Below, piece by piece: positions 8,004 to 14,441 of a stretch of 59,973 nucleotides of DNA (positions are counted from its first letter, which is position 1; each line of letters starts with the position of its first letter). A program made the translations under genes and the position numbers. The stretch spans positions 1 to 59,973 of the forward strand of contig DBXS01000023.1 in NCBI GenBank assembly GCA_002310055.1. The letters run 5' to 3'. Below the pieces are notes generated by a model, which was not told the origin of the DNA, did no database searches, and worked only from the letters and a program-made list of their open reading frames with translations. This DNA comes from Clostridiales bacterium UBA1206 (GTDB lineage Bacteria > Bacillota > Clostridia > Oscillospirales > CAG-382).

Positions 8004-8609
8004 CTACTGGCAGATTTCTTTTATCGTTTCGTAAATCCACGAGGTGACGTACTGTGTTTCGGAGAGAAGCGCTTTGCGTTCGTCATCGGTGGTCACGCTT
8101 CGCAATTTTTCAATAATTTTTGGCGTAACGCCGTCTTTGCCGCAGGTTTTCAATGCTTGTACAATGAGCGCAGATTTTGGGGACATATTCGAGAGTTCTT
8201 TTTTTGCCGTTCTCTTGAAATACAGCGTCGCATTTCCATAGGAATACTCCCGATAAGCGCCGTCACTTACATAAACCCACTGGGAAGGAATCTGTTCGGA
8301 CAATCCCAGAAGATTCAGCGCCGTATCACCGCAGGGAACGATGGTCCAACCGTAATTACGCGCAAGAGCGTGGGCGACGTCATCCGGCGAGGGGGCGACG
8401 GTTCCGCCGAGCAGTTCGCTATGCTTCGGCTTATAATAAACGCCGCGCATAACACGAGTAAGCGTGCCGTCGTTTTCAAGGCGCGTGATCGCCTTGCGTA
8501 CCGCTTCGGGATCGGCGAGATCGGAAAAGTCCGAGAGTATAAAAACGCTCCCGGTCTTGGCGGCTTCTATTCGGTTTCGGATCGCATCTGTGCAGCCTGA
8601 TTGTCTCAT
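8004..8609 (-). CDS. DUF6088 family protein, 201 aa (AbiEi-like)
   Basis: The protein has an N-terminal winged-helix-like part (SDFSDLADPEAVRKAITRLE then LTRVMRGVYYKP) followed by VAPSPDDVAHALAR and CGDTALNLLGLS, the pattern of DUF6088 and of AbiEi-type antitoxin/regulator proteins. The start MRQSGC at 8609 follows an AGAGGTG site and lies downstream of a near-perfect promoter at 8638-8666 whose spacer holds a palindrome. An AbiEii-type nucleotidyltransferase partner is not present, so it may be an orphan or a stand-alone regulator. Family call is good; role is inferred. Confidence 0.8.
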   Translation of the reverse strand: MRQSGCTDAIRNRIEAAKTGSVFILSDFSDLADPEAVRKAITRLENDGTLTRVMRGVYYKPKHSELLGGTVAPSPDDVAHALARNYGWTIVPCGDTALNLLGLSEQIPSQWVYVSDGAYREYSYGNATLYFKRTAKKELSNMSPKSALIVQALKTCGKDGVTPKIIEKLRSVTTDDERKALLSETQYVTSWIYETIKEICQ

Positions 8610-8637
8610 GTGGCACCTCTTTCTAATCGTCACCTCA

Positions 8638-8666
8638 ATTATACCGCATTTGTGACAAATAATCAA
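8638..8666 (-). promoter_or_regulatory. Sigma-A promoter with palindromic operator candidate
   Basis: TTGATT and TATAAT are separated by 17 bases upstream of the DUF6088 gene. The spacer carries TTTGTGACAAA (about 8650-8660), a perfect inverted repeat around one base, placed exactly where a repressor would block polymerase. Autoregulation is inferred. Confidence 0.75.
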
Positions 8667-8767
8667 GTGCTTTTTATGAACTTCCTGAAGAAAAAGGAAC
8701 AATAATTGTCTTGCGTTTCGCATAAAAAGCGCATGCAGTTATCAACAATCAGAAACGAGGTTTTCAG

Positions 8768-8813
8768 AAGGTGGGCGCAGTATTTTTATTCGAAAAAAGG
8801 TGGGTGCAATATT
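8768..8813. repeat. Imperfect 17-base direct repeat
   Basis: AAGGTGGGCGCAGTATT (8768-8784) and AAGGTGGGTGCAATATT (8797-8813) differ at two positions and are spaced 29 bases start to start. They lie in the gap between the DUF6088 and DUF6809 genes. Tandem repeats of this size are found at the ends of some insertion sequences, so a relic end or a protein-binding site are both possible. Confidence 0.5.
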
Positions 8814-8823
8814 CATATATAGA

Positions 8824-8849
8824 AACAGCGGAGCCGAGGCTCCGTTGTT
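8824..8849 (-). terminator. Hairpin downstream of the DUF6809 gene
   Basis: AACAGCGGAGCC pairs with GGCTCCGTTGTT across a two-base loop. It lies just after the minus-strand gene that stops at 8858. The T-tract is weak, so it may be a weak terminator or mRNA-stabilising hairpin. Confidence 0.5.
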
Positions 8850-8857
8850 CATCGGTG

Positions 8858-9139
8858 TTATTCTTTTACCGTCAATTCGATTGATACACTTTCCGTCATC
8901 ATCCGGATGCCGAGTGAGAATCCATACAGAAAGGCAGATAGTTCGGCGAGGGAATGTAGTTCATTGACTGCGTCATCGTACTTAGCAAGCGATTCCTTTT
9001 GTTGTTCGGTAAGTGTGTTGCTCAGTTTGTCGCGGTTTTTGCCCATAAGGGAGAGCAGGTGCCTGAACTGCCGGTTTTGGATCAAAAAAGATTCGTGCGG
9101 GTCGATATTGCCATACCACAGATCTTCCAGTGTTGTCAT
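8858..9139 (-). CDS. DUF6809 family protein, 93 aa
   Basis: The sequence MTTLEDLWYGNIDPHESF, an EQQKESLAKYDDAV helix and the ending LSAFLYGFSLGIRMMTE match the DUF6809 pattern, small proteins carried by clostridial transposons next to TnpV. The start at 9139 overlaps the TnpV-like stop by four bases (ATGA), showing coupling. No catalytic motif is seen; it is probably an accessory or regulatory factor of the element. The longer frame reaching back to 9283 runs over the TnpV gene and is rejected. Confidence 0.75.
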   Translation of the reverse strand: MTTLEDLWYGNIDPHESFLIQNRQFRHLLSLMGKNRDKLSNTLTEQQKESLAKYDDAVNELHSLAELSAFLYGFSLGIRMMTESVSIELTVKE

Positions 9140-9432
9140 ACGAATATCACCGCGTTCAGCACGGTCTCGTTGACCCGGTTGCGGATGTTGTTCATAGCTC
9201 CGACCCACGCCATTTGGTCCCGGCGTTTTAGGTCTTCGGTGATGCCTTCCTGTCTGGCAAGCTGTTTTACCAACAGAAAACACATCTCATCCGCTTGTTC
9301 GTCAATTTCTCGCAAATAAGAGTTCAACGTCCCGTTCATCCTCATTACGTTGACGGTTGTCGGACGATGCTCATTCAAGTGCTGATAGTGACTTTGTCCC
9401 CAGATTCCCACGCCTTTCAGATCGTCTTTCAT
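9136..9432 (-). CDS. tnpV: TnpV-like transposon protein, 98 aa
   Basis: The segment EHRPTTVNVMRMNGTLNSYL, then REIDEQADEMCFLLVKQLAR, then MAWVGAMNNIRNRV reproduces the conserved core of TnpV, a small protein of unknown role carried by Tn4451-like mobilisable elements of Clostridia. The start MKDDLK follows a perfect AGGAGGT at eight bases. It is somewhat shorter than the usual 115-125 residues, the N-terminal part being replaced by a short unrelated stretch. With the DUF6809 gene and the recombinase remnant at 227-346 it marks the left 9.4 kb as element-derived. Confidence 0.8.
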   Translation of the reverse strand: MKDDLKGVGIWGQSHYQHLNEHRPTTVNVMRMNGTLNSYLREIDEQADEMCFLLVKQLARQEGITEDLKRRDQMAWVGAMNNIRNRVNETVLNAVIFV

Positions 9433-9502
9433 ACGCAAATACCTCCTTTGCAAGCACCATTGTACTGCAAGGGAGGCGTTTTGAAAAATGTGCGATGGAC
9501 GC

Positions 9503-9538
9503 AAAAGCACCGCTTCGATTTCTCAAAGCGGTGTTTTT
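9503..9538. terminator. Hairpin terminator beyond tRNA-Ala
   Basis: AAAAGCACCGCTT pairs with AAGCGGTGTTTTT around a ten-base loop. It lies between the tRNA-Ala 3' end and the TnpV gene and could act in either direction. Positions 9546-9605 just beyond hold an 8-base inverted repeat (GTATCAGA and TCTGATAC). Confidence 0.65.
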
Positions 9539-9611
9539 GTAATCGGTATCAGAGCAGAACTTTTACGGCAAAGCCGCCTTTGAAAAAGTAGGTGTTCGTC
9601 TGATACTGCTT

Positions 9612-9687
9612 TGGTGGACCATAGGGGGATCGAACCCCTGACCTCAAGATTGCGAACCTTGCGCTCTCCCAGCTGAGCTAATGGCCC
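9612..9687 (-). tRNA. tRNA-Ala(CGC)
   Basis: The minus strand starts GGGCCATTAGCTCAGCTGGG, has a CAAGG/TCTTG anticodon stem around TTCGCAA (anticodon CGC, reading GCG), a GGTTCGATCC T-arm and an encoded CCA. Its 3' end points toward the accessory island, the usual side for integration into tRNA genes. The ten bases TTGGTGGACC from its 3' end recur at 577-586. Confidence 0.95.
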
Positions 9688-9739
9688 ATGACGTTGCTTT
9701 TATTTGCGGCAGGCGGCGCTTTTCTTTCGCCGCCTGCGT

Positions 9740-9768
9740 ATTATAGCACACAAGACGCGTATTGTCAA
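9740..9768 (-). promoter_or_regulatory. Promoter of tRNA-Ala
   Basis: TTGACA and TATAAT with a 17-base spacer stand about 55 bases before the tRNA. A 10-base inverted repeat (9709-9718 with 9728-9737) begins right at the expected transcript start, giving the precursor a 5' hairpin. Confidence 0.85.
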
Positions 9769-9775
9769 GAAGATA

Positions 9776-9817
9776 TTTGCCGCCGTTTTCGCTTTTTTTG
9801 CGTTCCGCGGCGGCAAA
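9776..9817 (-). terminator. Candidate terminator of the rha operon
   Basis: TTTGCCGCCG (9776-9785) pairs with CGGCGGCAAA (9808-9817) around a 22-base loop, just after the rhaD stop at 9838. No long T-run follows, so strength is uncertain. Confidence 0.5.
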
Positions 9818-9837
9818 CAGTATGAACTTGGTAATGC

Positions 9838-10650
9838 TTAATTATCCAGATACCCTTCGCGCGGGGTGACGCCGAAACGTTCGGCGATTAGCCGCAGATC
9901 GTCGTCGGTGATGGTGTTTAAGATTTTGAACGGAGCGATCTTAAGATAGATCTCCGCCGCTTTTTCGGCCGTTTCTATGAGCCCGAACGTTTCGTCCAGA
10001 TCGCGTCCGGCGCCGTAGATGCCGTGCTGCGCCCACACCGTAAGGCGGTTAGAGCGCATCTTTTCGGCGGTTGCTATACCTATTTCGTTAGTGCCGCAGA
10101 GCATCCACGGCAGTACGCTGATACCGTCCGGGAAGACCACCATGCATTCGGTACACATACGCCACAGACTGCGCGTGAATTCGCGCTCGTCGAGCGGATG
10201 CACGAACGAAAGGGCGAGTATGTTATTGGGGTGGCAATGCATTACGACGCGGTTTTTGGGATCGGCGCCCAGCCGCGCGACGTGGCTCATAAGATGCGCG
10301 GGCAGCTCGGAAGTGAATTTACCGCCGTCGGAATACCCCCACAAAAGCTCGGCGTCGCAGCCGTTTTGCGCTATGCGGATAACGCCCAGATTGAGTTCGG
10401 GATCGTACTGCACGTTTTTGAAATATTTGCCGGTGCCGGTGACCATAAAGGTCTTGCCCGCAAGGGACGGTGCGGATAATCCCATAGGGATGGTGCGCAG
10501 CACTTTATCGAGCCCGTAATCTTCGAGCTCGGCAGCGTCGAGCAGCAGACTTACGTTGCCGCCGTTGCGCTCGTCCCAGCCGTGGGCGTACATATTGGTG
10601 ACGGTGCGTATCATCTCCACCGTGAACGGGGCTTTGAGCAGATCTTTCAT
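9838..10650 (-). CDS. rhaD: Rhamnulose-1-phosphate aldolase, 270 aa
   Basis: This class II (zinc) aldolase splits L-rhamnulose 1-phosphate into dihydroxyacetone phosphate and L-lactaldehyde, the last step of rhamnose catabolism. Length (270) matches E. coli RhaD (274). Visible features are GNVSLLL for phosphate binding, FMVTGTGKYFKNVQ, and the metal site motif VVMHCHPNNILALS with a further histidine in WAQHGIYGAG. The start MKDLL overlaps the rhaA stop by four bases; a longer frame to 10896 is a shadow of rhaA. It is the third gene of rhaB-rhaA-rhaD. Confidence 0.95.
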   Translation of the reverse strand: MKDLLKAPFTVEMIRTVTNMYAHGWDERNGGNVSLLLDAAELEDYGLDKVLRTIPMGLSAPSLAGKTFMVTGTGKYFKNVQYDPELNLGVIRIAQNGCDAELLWGYSDGGKFTSELPAHLMSHVARLGADPKNRVVMHCHPNNILALSFVHPLDEREFTRSLWRMCTECMVVFPDGISVLPWMLCGTNEIGIATAEKMRSNRLTVWAQHGIYGAGRDLDETFGLIETAEKAAEIYLKIAPFKILNTITDDDLRLIAERFGVTPREGYLDN

Positions 10651-11909
10651 TTTCTGTTCACCAGCACTTTCTGTTCGTATTCCAGCACGGTCTTCATCCA
10701 TTCGCCGTCGGCGGGGACGCCGCAGAGACGGCAGTATTCGTTCCACACGTCGCCAAAAGGCAGCGTTTTCAGCTCGTCCTGCATGACGAGCAGCTCGGTG
10801 AACCTGCCTTCGTCCTGCAGCTTTTTGAGCGTTTCGTTCGGCGTGAGCAGGCCGTTGAGCAGCGCTTTCTGCACGTTGCGGAAGCCCAGGGTCCACGCGG
10901 CTATGCGGTTGACCGAAGCGTCGAAATAATCGAGCGCGATATCCACCGAGCCTTCCAGCCCGCCGCAGCGGACGATCTCTTTGCAGAGCTCTTTCGTCTC
11001 GTCGTCGAACAGCACGACGTGGTCGCTGTCCCAGCGCACGCCGCGCGTTATGTGCAGCGCTATTTCGGGGAAGAAGACCAGCATTGCCGGGATCTTATCG
11101 GAGACGACCTCGGTGGGATGGTAATGGCCGTTATCCATAAGCGGAATGCATTTGTCTTTGTTGGAGGCGGCGTAGCCGAGCGTGAATTCGGCGGACCCCA
11201 CGGTGTAGGATTCGACTCCTATGCCGAACACCTTGCTTTCGACGCAGGGTTTGACGAGCGAGAAATCGTACGGCATAGAGAGTATCTCGTCGAGCGATTC
11301 CTTGTATCTCTGCCGCGGGCCGAAACGGTCTGCGGGGGTGTCCTTGAGCCCGTCGCCGGTCCAGATGTTCATAACGCATTTTATGCCGGTCTCGCGCGCG
11401 AGATATTCCGAAATGCGTATGCACGCCTTGCAGTGGTCGATCCAAAAGCGGCGCGTTTTTTCGTTTGGCGAAGAAAGCGTGAGCGGATCGCACATAGGGT
11501 GCGAAAACAGCGTCGGGTTGAAATCGGCGCCTATGCCGCGTTCGCGGCAGAAATCCGCCCACGCCTCAAAATGCTTGGGCTCTAATTTATCGCGGTCGAC
11601 CCAGCCGCCGTTTTCGGGCGTGAAAACCGCGTAGGAAGCGTGGAGGTTTATCTTTTTCGTCCCCGGACACAATGCCAGGACGCGGTCGATATCCGCCATC
11701 AGTTCTTTTACGTCGCGCGCTCTGCCCGGGTAGTTGCCGGTGGTCTGTATGCCGCCGGTCAGCGGCTTTTCGGGGTCGGTATCGAAACCGCGCACGTCGT
11801 CGCCCTGCCAGCAGTGGAGCGCCACGGGGACCGAGCGCAGTTTTTCCATAGCGCGTTCGACGTCCACGCCGAGCAACGCGTATTTTGCTTTTGCTTCGTT
11901 AAAACTCAT
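10647..11909 (-). CDS. rhaA: L-rhamnose isomerase, 420 aa
   Basis: It converts L-rhamnose to L-rhamnulose in the cytoplasm. The length equals that of characterised RhaA proteins (about 419). Family landmarks are ALHCWQGDDVRGFDTD near residue 30, INLHASYAVF, ADFNPTLFSHP with the metal-site region, and MDNGHYHPTE, plus GVRWDSDHVV. A GGAGG site supports the start, which overlaps the rhaB stop by four bases, and the stop overlaps rhaD, so the three genes form one translationally coupled unit. Confidence 0.97.
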   Translation of the reverse strand: MSFNEAKAKYALLGVDVERAMEKLRSVPVALHCWQGDDVRGFDTDPEKPLTGGIQTTGNYPGRARDVKELMADIDRVLALCPGTKKINLHASYAVFTPENGGWVDRDKLEPKHFEAWADFCRERGIGADFNPTLFSHPMCDPLTLSSPNEKTRRFWIDHCKACIRISEYLARETGIKCVMNIWTGDGLKDTPADRFGPRQRYKESLDEILSMPYDFSLVKPCVESKVFGIGVESYTVGSAEFTLGYAASNKDKCIPLMDNGHYHPTEVVSDKIPAMLVFFPEIALHITRGVRWDSDHVVLFDDETKELCKEIVRCGGLEGSVDIALDYFDASVNRIAAWTLGFRNVQKALLNGLLTPNETLKKLQDEGRFTELLVMQDELKTLPFGDVWNEYCRLCGVPADGEWMKTVLEYEQKVLVNRK

Positions 11910-13174
11910 TTTGCTGCCTCCATTTGTACTTTTAAGTTTCCTATTGCGGTGGCTTCGACCGGGTACGCGCGCACTTCCTTACCGGTGAAAAGGCGGGTCA
12001 GTTCGTTTAAATATCCGTTCTTGGCGCCGCCGCCCGCTATGACGAGTACGGGCCGTTTTTCGCCGAGCACCGATTCGAGTTCGTTTACGGCGTCAGCGTA
12101 GCTCTGCGCCAGCGAGCGGTAGACCGAATTGAAGATATCTGAATCGGCAAGGCTCGATTCGCCCAAGGCGCCCAGCACCTCGGCGCGCATATCGGGGCAG
12201 GAAAGGAAGCGGGGCAGATTGACGTCGAAAGTCTTTTCGTACTTGCTCGCGCGCGCCATATCCGCCATCGCCTCAAACGAATACCCGGTCTGCTTTTGCA
12301 GGTTCTGTATGATCCAGAGCCCCATTATGTTTTTGAGAAAACGTATATACCCCACGCCGCCTTCGTTGGTGAAGTTGCACTTCAAGCTCTCTTCATCCGT
12401 GCGGGGCGAATCTATAGCCGCGCCGAGCAGCGACCATGTGCCGGAAGACAAGAAGAAGCAGTCTCTGCCGAGCGGCATGCCTTCGACCGCCGAACCGGTG
12501 TCGTGCGTGGCGCACAGCACGGCTTTTATGCCTTTGTATTCGCCGGCGGCGGTCCCGGGAAACGAAAGCTCGCCGAACAGCCTTTGCGGCAGCCCGAGTT
12601 TTTCGTAAATCTCGCGGTCGTACGTGCGCGCGTGCGCGTCGACGAGGCCGCCGGTGGTGGCGTTGGTGTATTCGTGCGTTTTTACGCCGGTGAGCCGGTA
12701 GATGAAATATTCCGGCATCATAAGGAAATCGGTGGCGGCGCTCAGCCTGCCGCTCGCGTTATCGGCGCAGAGCTGATACACGGTGTTGAACGGCTGGAAC
12801 TGTATGCCGGTGTGCGCGTAAAGCGTTTGGAACGGCACTTTGGCGTGGACTTTTTCTATTATCCGTTCCGTGCGGCCGTCGCGGTAGGCGTAGCACGGGA
12901 GGATCGGCTCGGCGCCGTTCATCAGCACGTAATCCACGCCCCAGGTGTCTATTGAAAACGATTCGATGCGCGGATATTTTTCAAGCGCGGCGTCGATGCC
13001 GAGTTTGATATTCGAAAGCAGCGCTTCGGTGTCCCAGACCAGATGGCCGTCCTGCTGTTTTACTTCGTTGGGAAAGCGGTAGACTTCGCGCGTGAAGATC
13101 TTTCCGCCGCGCCTGTAACCTATGATGTGCCTTCCGCTGGAAGCGCCTATGTCTATTGCGAGGTAATATTTCAT
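11906..13174 (-). CDS. rhaB: Rhamnulokinase, 422 aa
   Basis: It phosphorylates L-rhamnulose to L-rhamnulose 1-phosphate using ATP. The FGGY-kinase signature is clear: LAIDIGASSGRHIIGYR at the N-terminus, SIDTWGVDYVLM, the substrate-binding ATHDTGSAVEGMPL, and VIAGGGAKNGYLN followed by VEATAIGNL at the C-terminus. At 422 residues it is shorter than the common 470-490, apparently through compact loops, since all core motifs are present. It is the first rha gene. No rhamnose regulator or transporter lies nearby, and no good promoter is visible in the 87 bases upstream. Confidence 0.95.
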   Translation of the reverse strand: MKYYLAIDIGASSGRHIIGYRRGGKIFTREVYRFPNEVKQQDGHLVWDTEALLSNIKLGIDAALEKYPRIESFSIDTWGVDYVLMNGAEPILPCYAYRDGRTERIIEKVHAKVPFQTLYAHTGIQFQPFNTVYQLCADNASGRLSAATDFLMMPEYFIYRLTGVKTHEYTNATTGGLVDAHARTYDREIYEKLGLPQRLFGELSFPGTAAGEYKGIKAVLCATHDTGSAVEGMPLGRDCFFLSSGTWSLLGAAIDSPRTDEESLKCNFTNEGGVGYIRFLKNIMGLWIIQNLQKQTGYSFEAMADMARASKYEKTFDVNLPRFLSCPDMRAEVLGALGESSLADSDIFNSVYRSLAQSYADAVNELESVLGEKRPVLVIAGGGAKNGYLNELTRLFTGKEVRAYPVEATAIGNLKVQMEAAK

Positions 13175-13205
13175 AACAGAGTCCGCCCCTTTGTTTTGGC
13201 TATGT

Positions 13206-13242
13206 AAAAACGCCGCCGCGGGGACAAAGACGTACCCGCGGC
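13206..13242 (-). terminator. Terminator between the HdeD-like gene and rhaB
   Basis: GCCGCGGG pairs with CCCGCGGC (13215-13242) and on the minus strand is followed by GGCG and five Ts. It follows the HdeD-like stop at 13262 and precedes rhaB, so rhaB expression either depends on read-through or on a promoter not recognised here. Confidence 0.75.
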
Positions 13243-13261
13243 GCGGTAATATCTGACGGTA

Positions 13262-13846
13262 TCAGTCGCCGGATTCGAGTTTGGGATAATCCTCGGGCTG
13301 TTCCAGTTTCTTGGGTTCGTCAGGCTTGATATTGTGCAGGACGGCGATCATGGCGAGTCCTTCGATGATGAGCGCCACCGCGTGAACGACGACGCGCGCC
13401 TTGGACGCGGGATCGAACGGATCGATGAACACGAGCACGGCGAATATTGTCGTAAGGCAGGCGAAAACGAGCGACATTACGAACATGGCGCCTTTTTCCT
13501 TGCGCAGCTTGATCGCGTGGATGAACATTATTATTGCGCCGTAAACGAGTATGACGCCGGTTATGACCTGGAACATGGTTTCGAAAAACGAGGGCTTGAT
13601 TATGAGCGCGAGCCCGAACGCGAAGAGGATCACGCCGAGCAGGAGATTGAGCGCCTTGCGCTCGCCCGACTTGTTGACGATATACGAAACGACTTTGAGC
13701 ACGCCGAGCAGCGCGGCGATCCCGCCTATGATATAGCAAAGCATATCGTAGGTGCCGGTCCATATGAGCATCACTACGCCGAGCGCGACGAGCAGGAAGC
13801 CGTCGAAGATATAGCTTGAAAACAGCTTTTTGGTTTTTTGCGACAT
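13262..13846 (-). CDS. HdeD/DUF308-like membrane protein, 194 aa
   Basis: Six hydrophobic segments are visible in three pairs: FDGFLLVALGVVMLIW, CYIIGGIAALLGVLKV, LLLGVILFAFGLALII, VITGVILVYGAIIMF, MFVMSLVFACLTTIF and VALIIEGLAMIAVL. This three-fold pair arrangement is that of the HdeD/DUF308 family, small inner membrane proteins of unclear role. The C-terminal 25 residues are charged and cytoplasmic. The second ATG (13846) is chosen because the AGGAGG site lies nine bases before it and abuts the first ATG. It has its own consensus promoter. Confidence 0.85.
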   Translation of the reverse strand: MSQKTKKLFSSYIFDGFLLVALGVVMLIWTGTYDMLCYIIGGIAALLGVLKVVSYIVNKSGERKALNLLLGVILFAFGLALIIKPSFFETMFQVITGVILVYGAIIMFIHAIKLRKEKGAMFVMSLVFACLTTIFAVLVFIDPFDPASKARVVVHAVALIIEGLAMIAVLHNIKPDEPKKLEQPEDYPKLESGD

Positions 13847-13888
13847 AATTGTCATCCTCCTTGTAAAAACTGCTTTTTTCTACTTTCA

Positions 13889-13917
13889 ATTATATCATCA
13901 CTAAAAGCGAATGTCAA
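13889..13917 (-). promoter_or_regulatory. Consensus promoter of the HdeD-like gene
   Basis: Perfect TTGACA and TATAAT with a 17-base spacer lie about 43 bases before the chosen start. An 18-base perfect palindrome (TTTTGCCGATCGGCAAAA, 13924-13941) lies immediately upstream and probably ends the rlmH transcript or binds a regulator. Confidence 0.9.
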
Positions 13918-13954
13918 TAAATCTTTTGCCGATCGGCAAAAAAACAAATGCGGT

Positions 13955-14431
13955 CTACTTGTGGTATTTGCCGTTGTTCAGAATAGAAAAACCGCGGTAG
14001 ATCTGTTCGAAAAGTATCACCCGCATGAGCCGGTGCGGAAACGTCATTTTTGAAAAAGAAAGCTTTAACCGCGCGGCGTCTTTTACGTTCTTGCCGAGCC
14101 CGTGGCTGGAACCGATGACGAACGCGACAGGCCCTTTCTGCGCCGAATCGCCGAGCAGCGCGGCGAATTCTTCGGAAGAAAGCTGTTCCCCTTCCACGCA
14201 GAGCGCGCAGAGAACGCAGTTTTTGGGGATCGACGAGAGAATGTCTTTTCCCTCTTCTTCGAGCGCGCGCTCGATCTCGCCTGCCGAAGGTTCTTCCGGC
14301 AGGCGTTTTTCTTTGATCTCGCGCACGGTGACGCGTGCGAACGCCGAAATGCGTTTGGCGTATTCGTCTATGGCGCGGCGGTAATACTCTTCTTTTTCGT
14401 TACCCACGGCGATAATAAACACGTCGGTCAT
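13955..14431 (-). CDS. rlmH: 23S rRNA pseudouridine-1915 N3-methyltransferase
   Basis: RlmH (SPOUT family) methylates pseudouridine 1915 of 23S rRNA on assembled 70S ribosomes, using S-adenosylmethionine. At 158 residues it has the normal size. The knot region FVIGSSHGLGKNV and the C-terminal signature MTFPHRLMRVILFEQIYRG are intact, as is the final YHK. It is the last gene of the operon beginning at recD2, ten bases after the beta-galactosidase stop. Confidence 0.97.
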   Translation of the reverse strand: MTDVFIIAVGNEKEEYYRRAIDEYAKRISAFARVTVREIKEKRLPEEPSAGEIERALEEEGKDILSSIPKNCVLCALCVEGEQLSSEEFAALLGDSAQKGPVAFVIGSSHGLGKNVKDAARLKLSFSKMTFPHRLMRVILFEQIYRGFSILNNGKYHK

Positions 14432-14441
14432 ACGGATATCC

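Noticed and set aside
10650..10896. N-terminal extension of RhaD
   Set aside because: The extra 82 residues are Arg/Ala-rich shadow of rhaA; the true start overlaps the rhaA stop.
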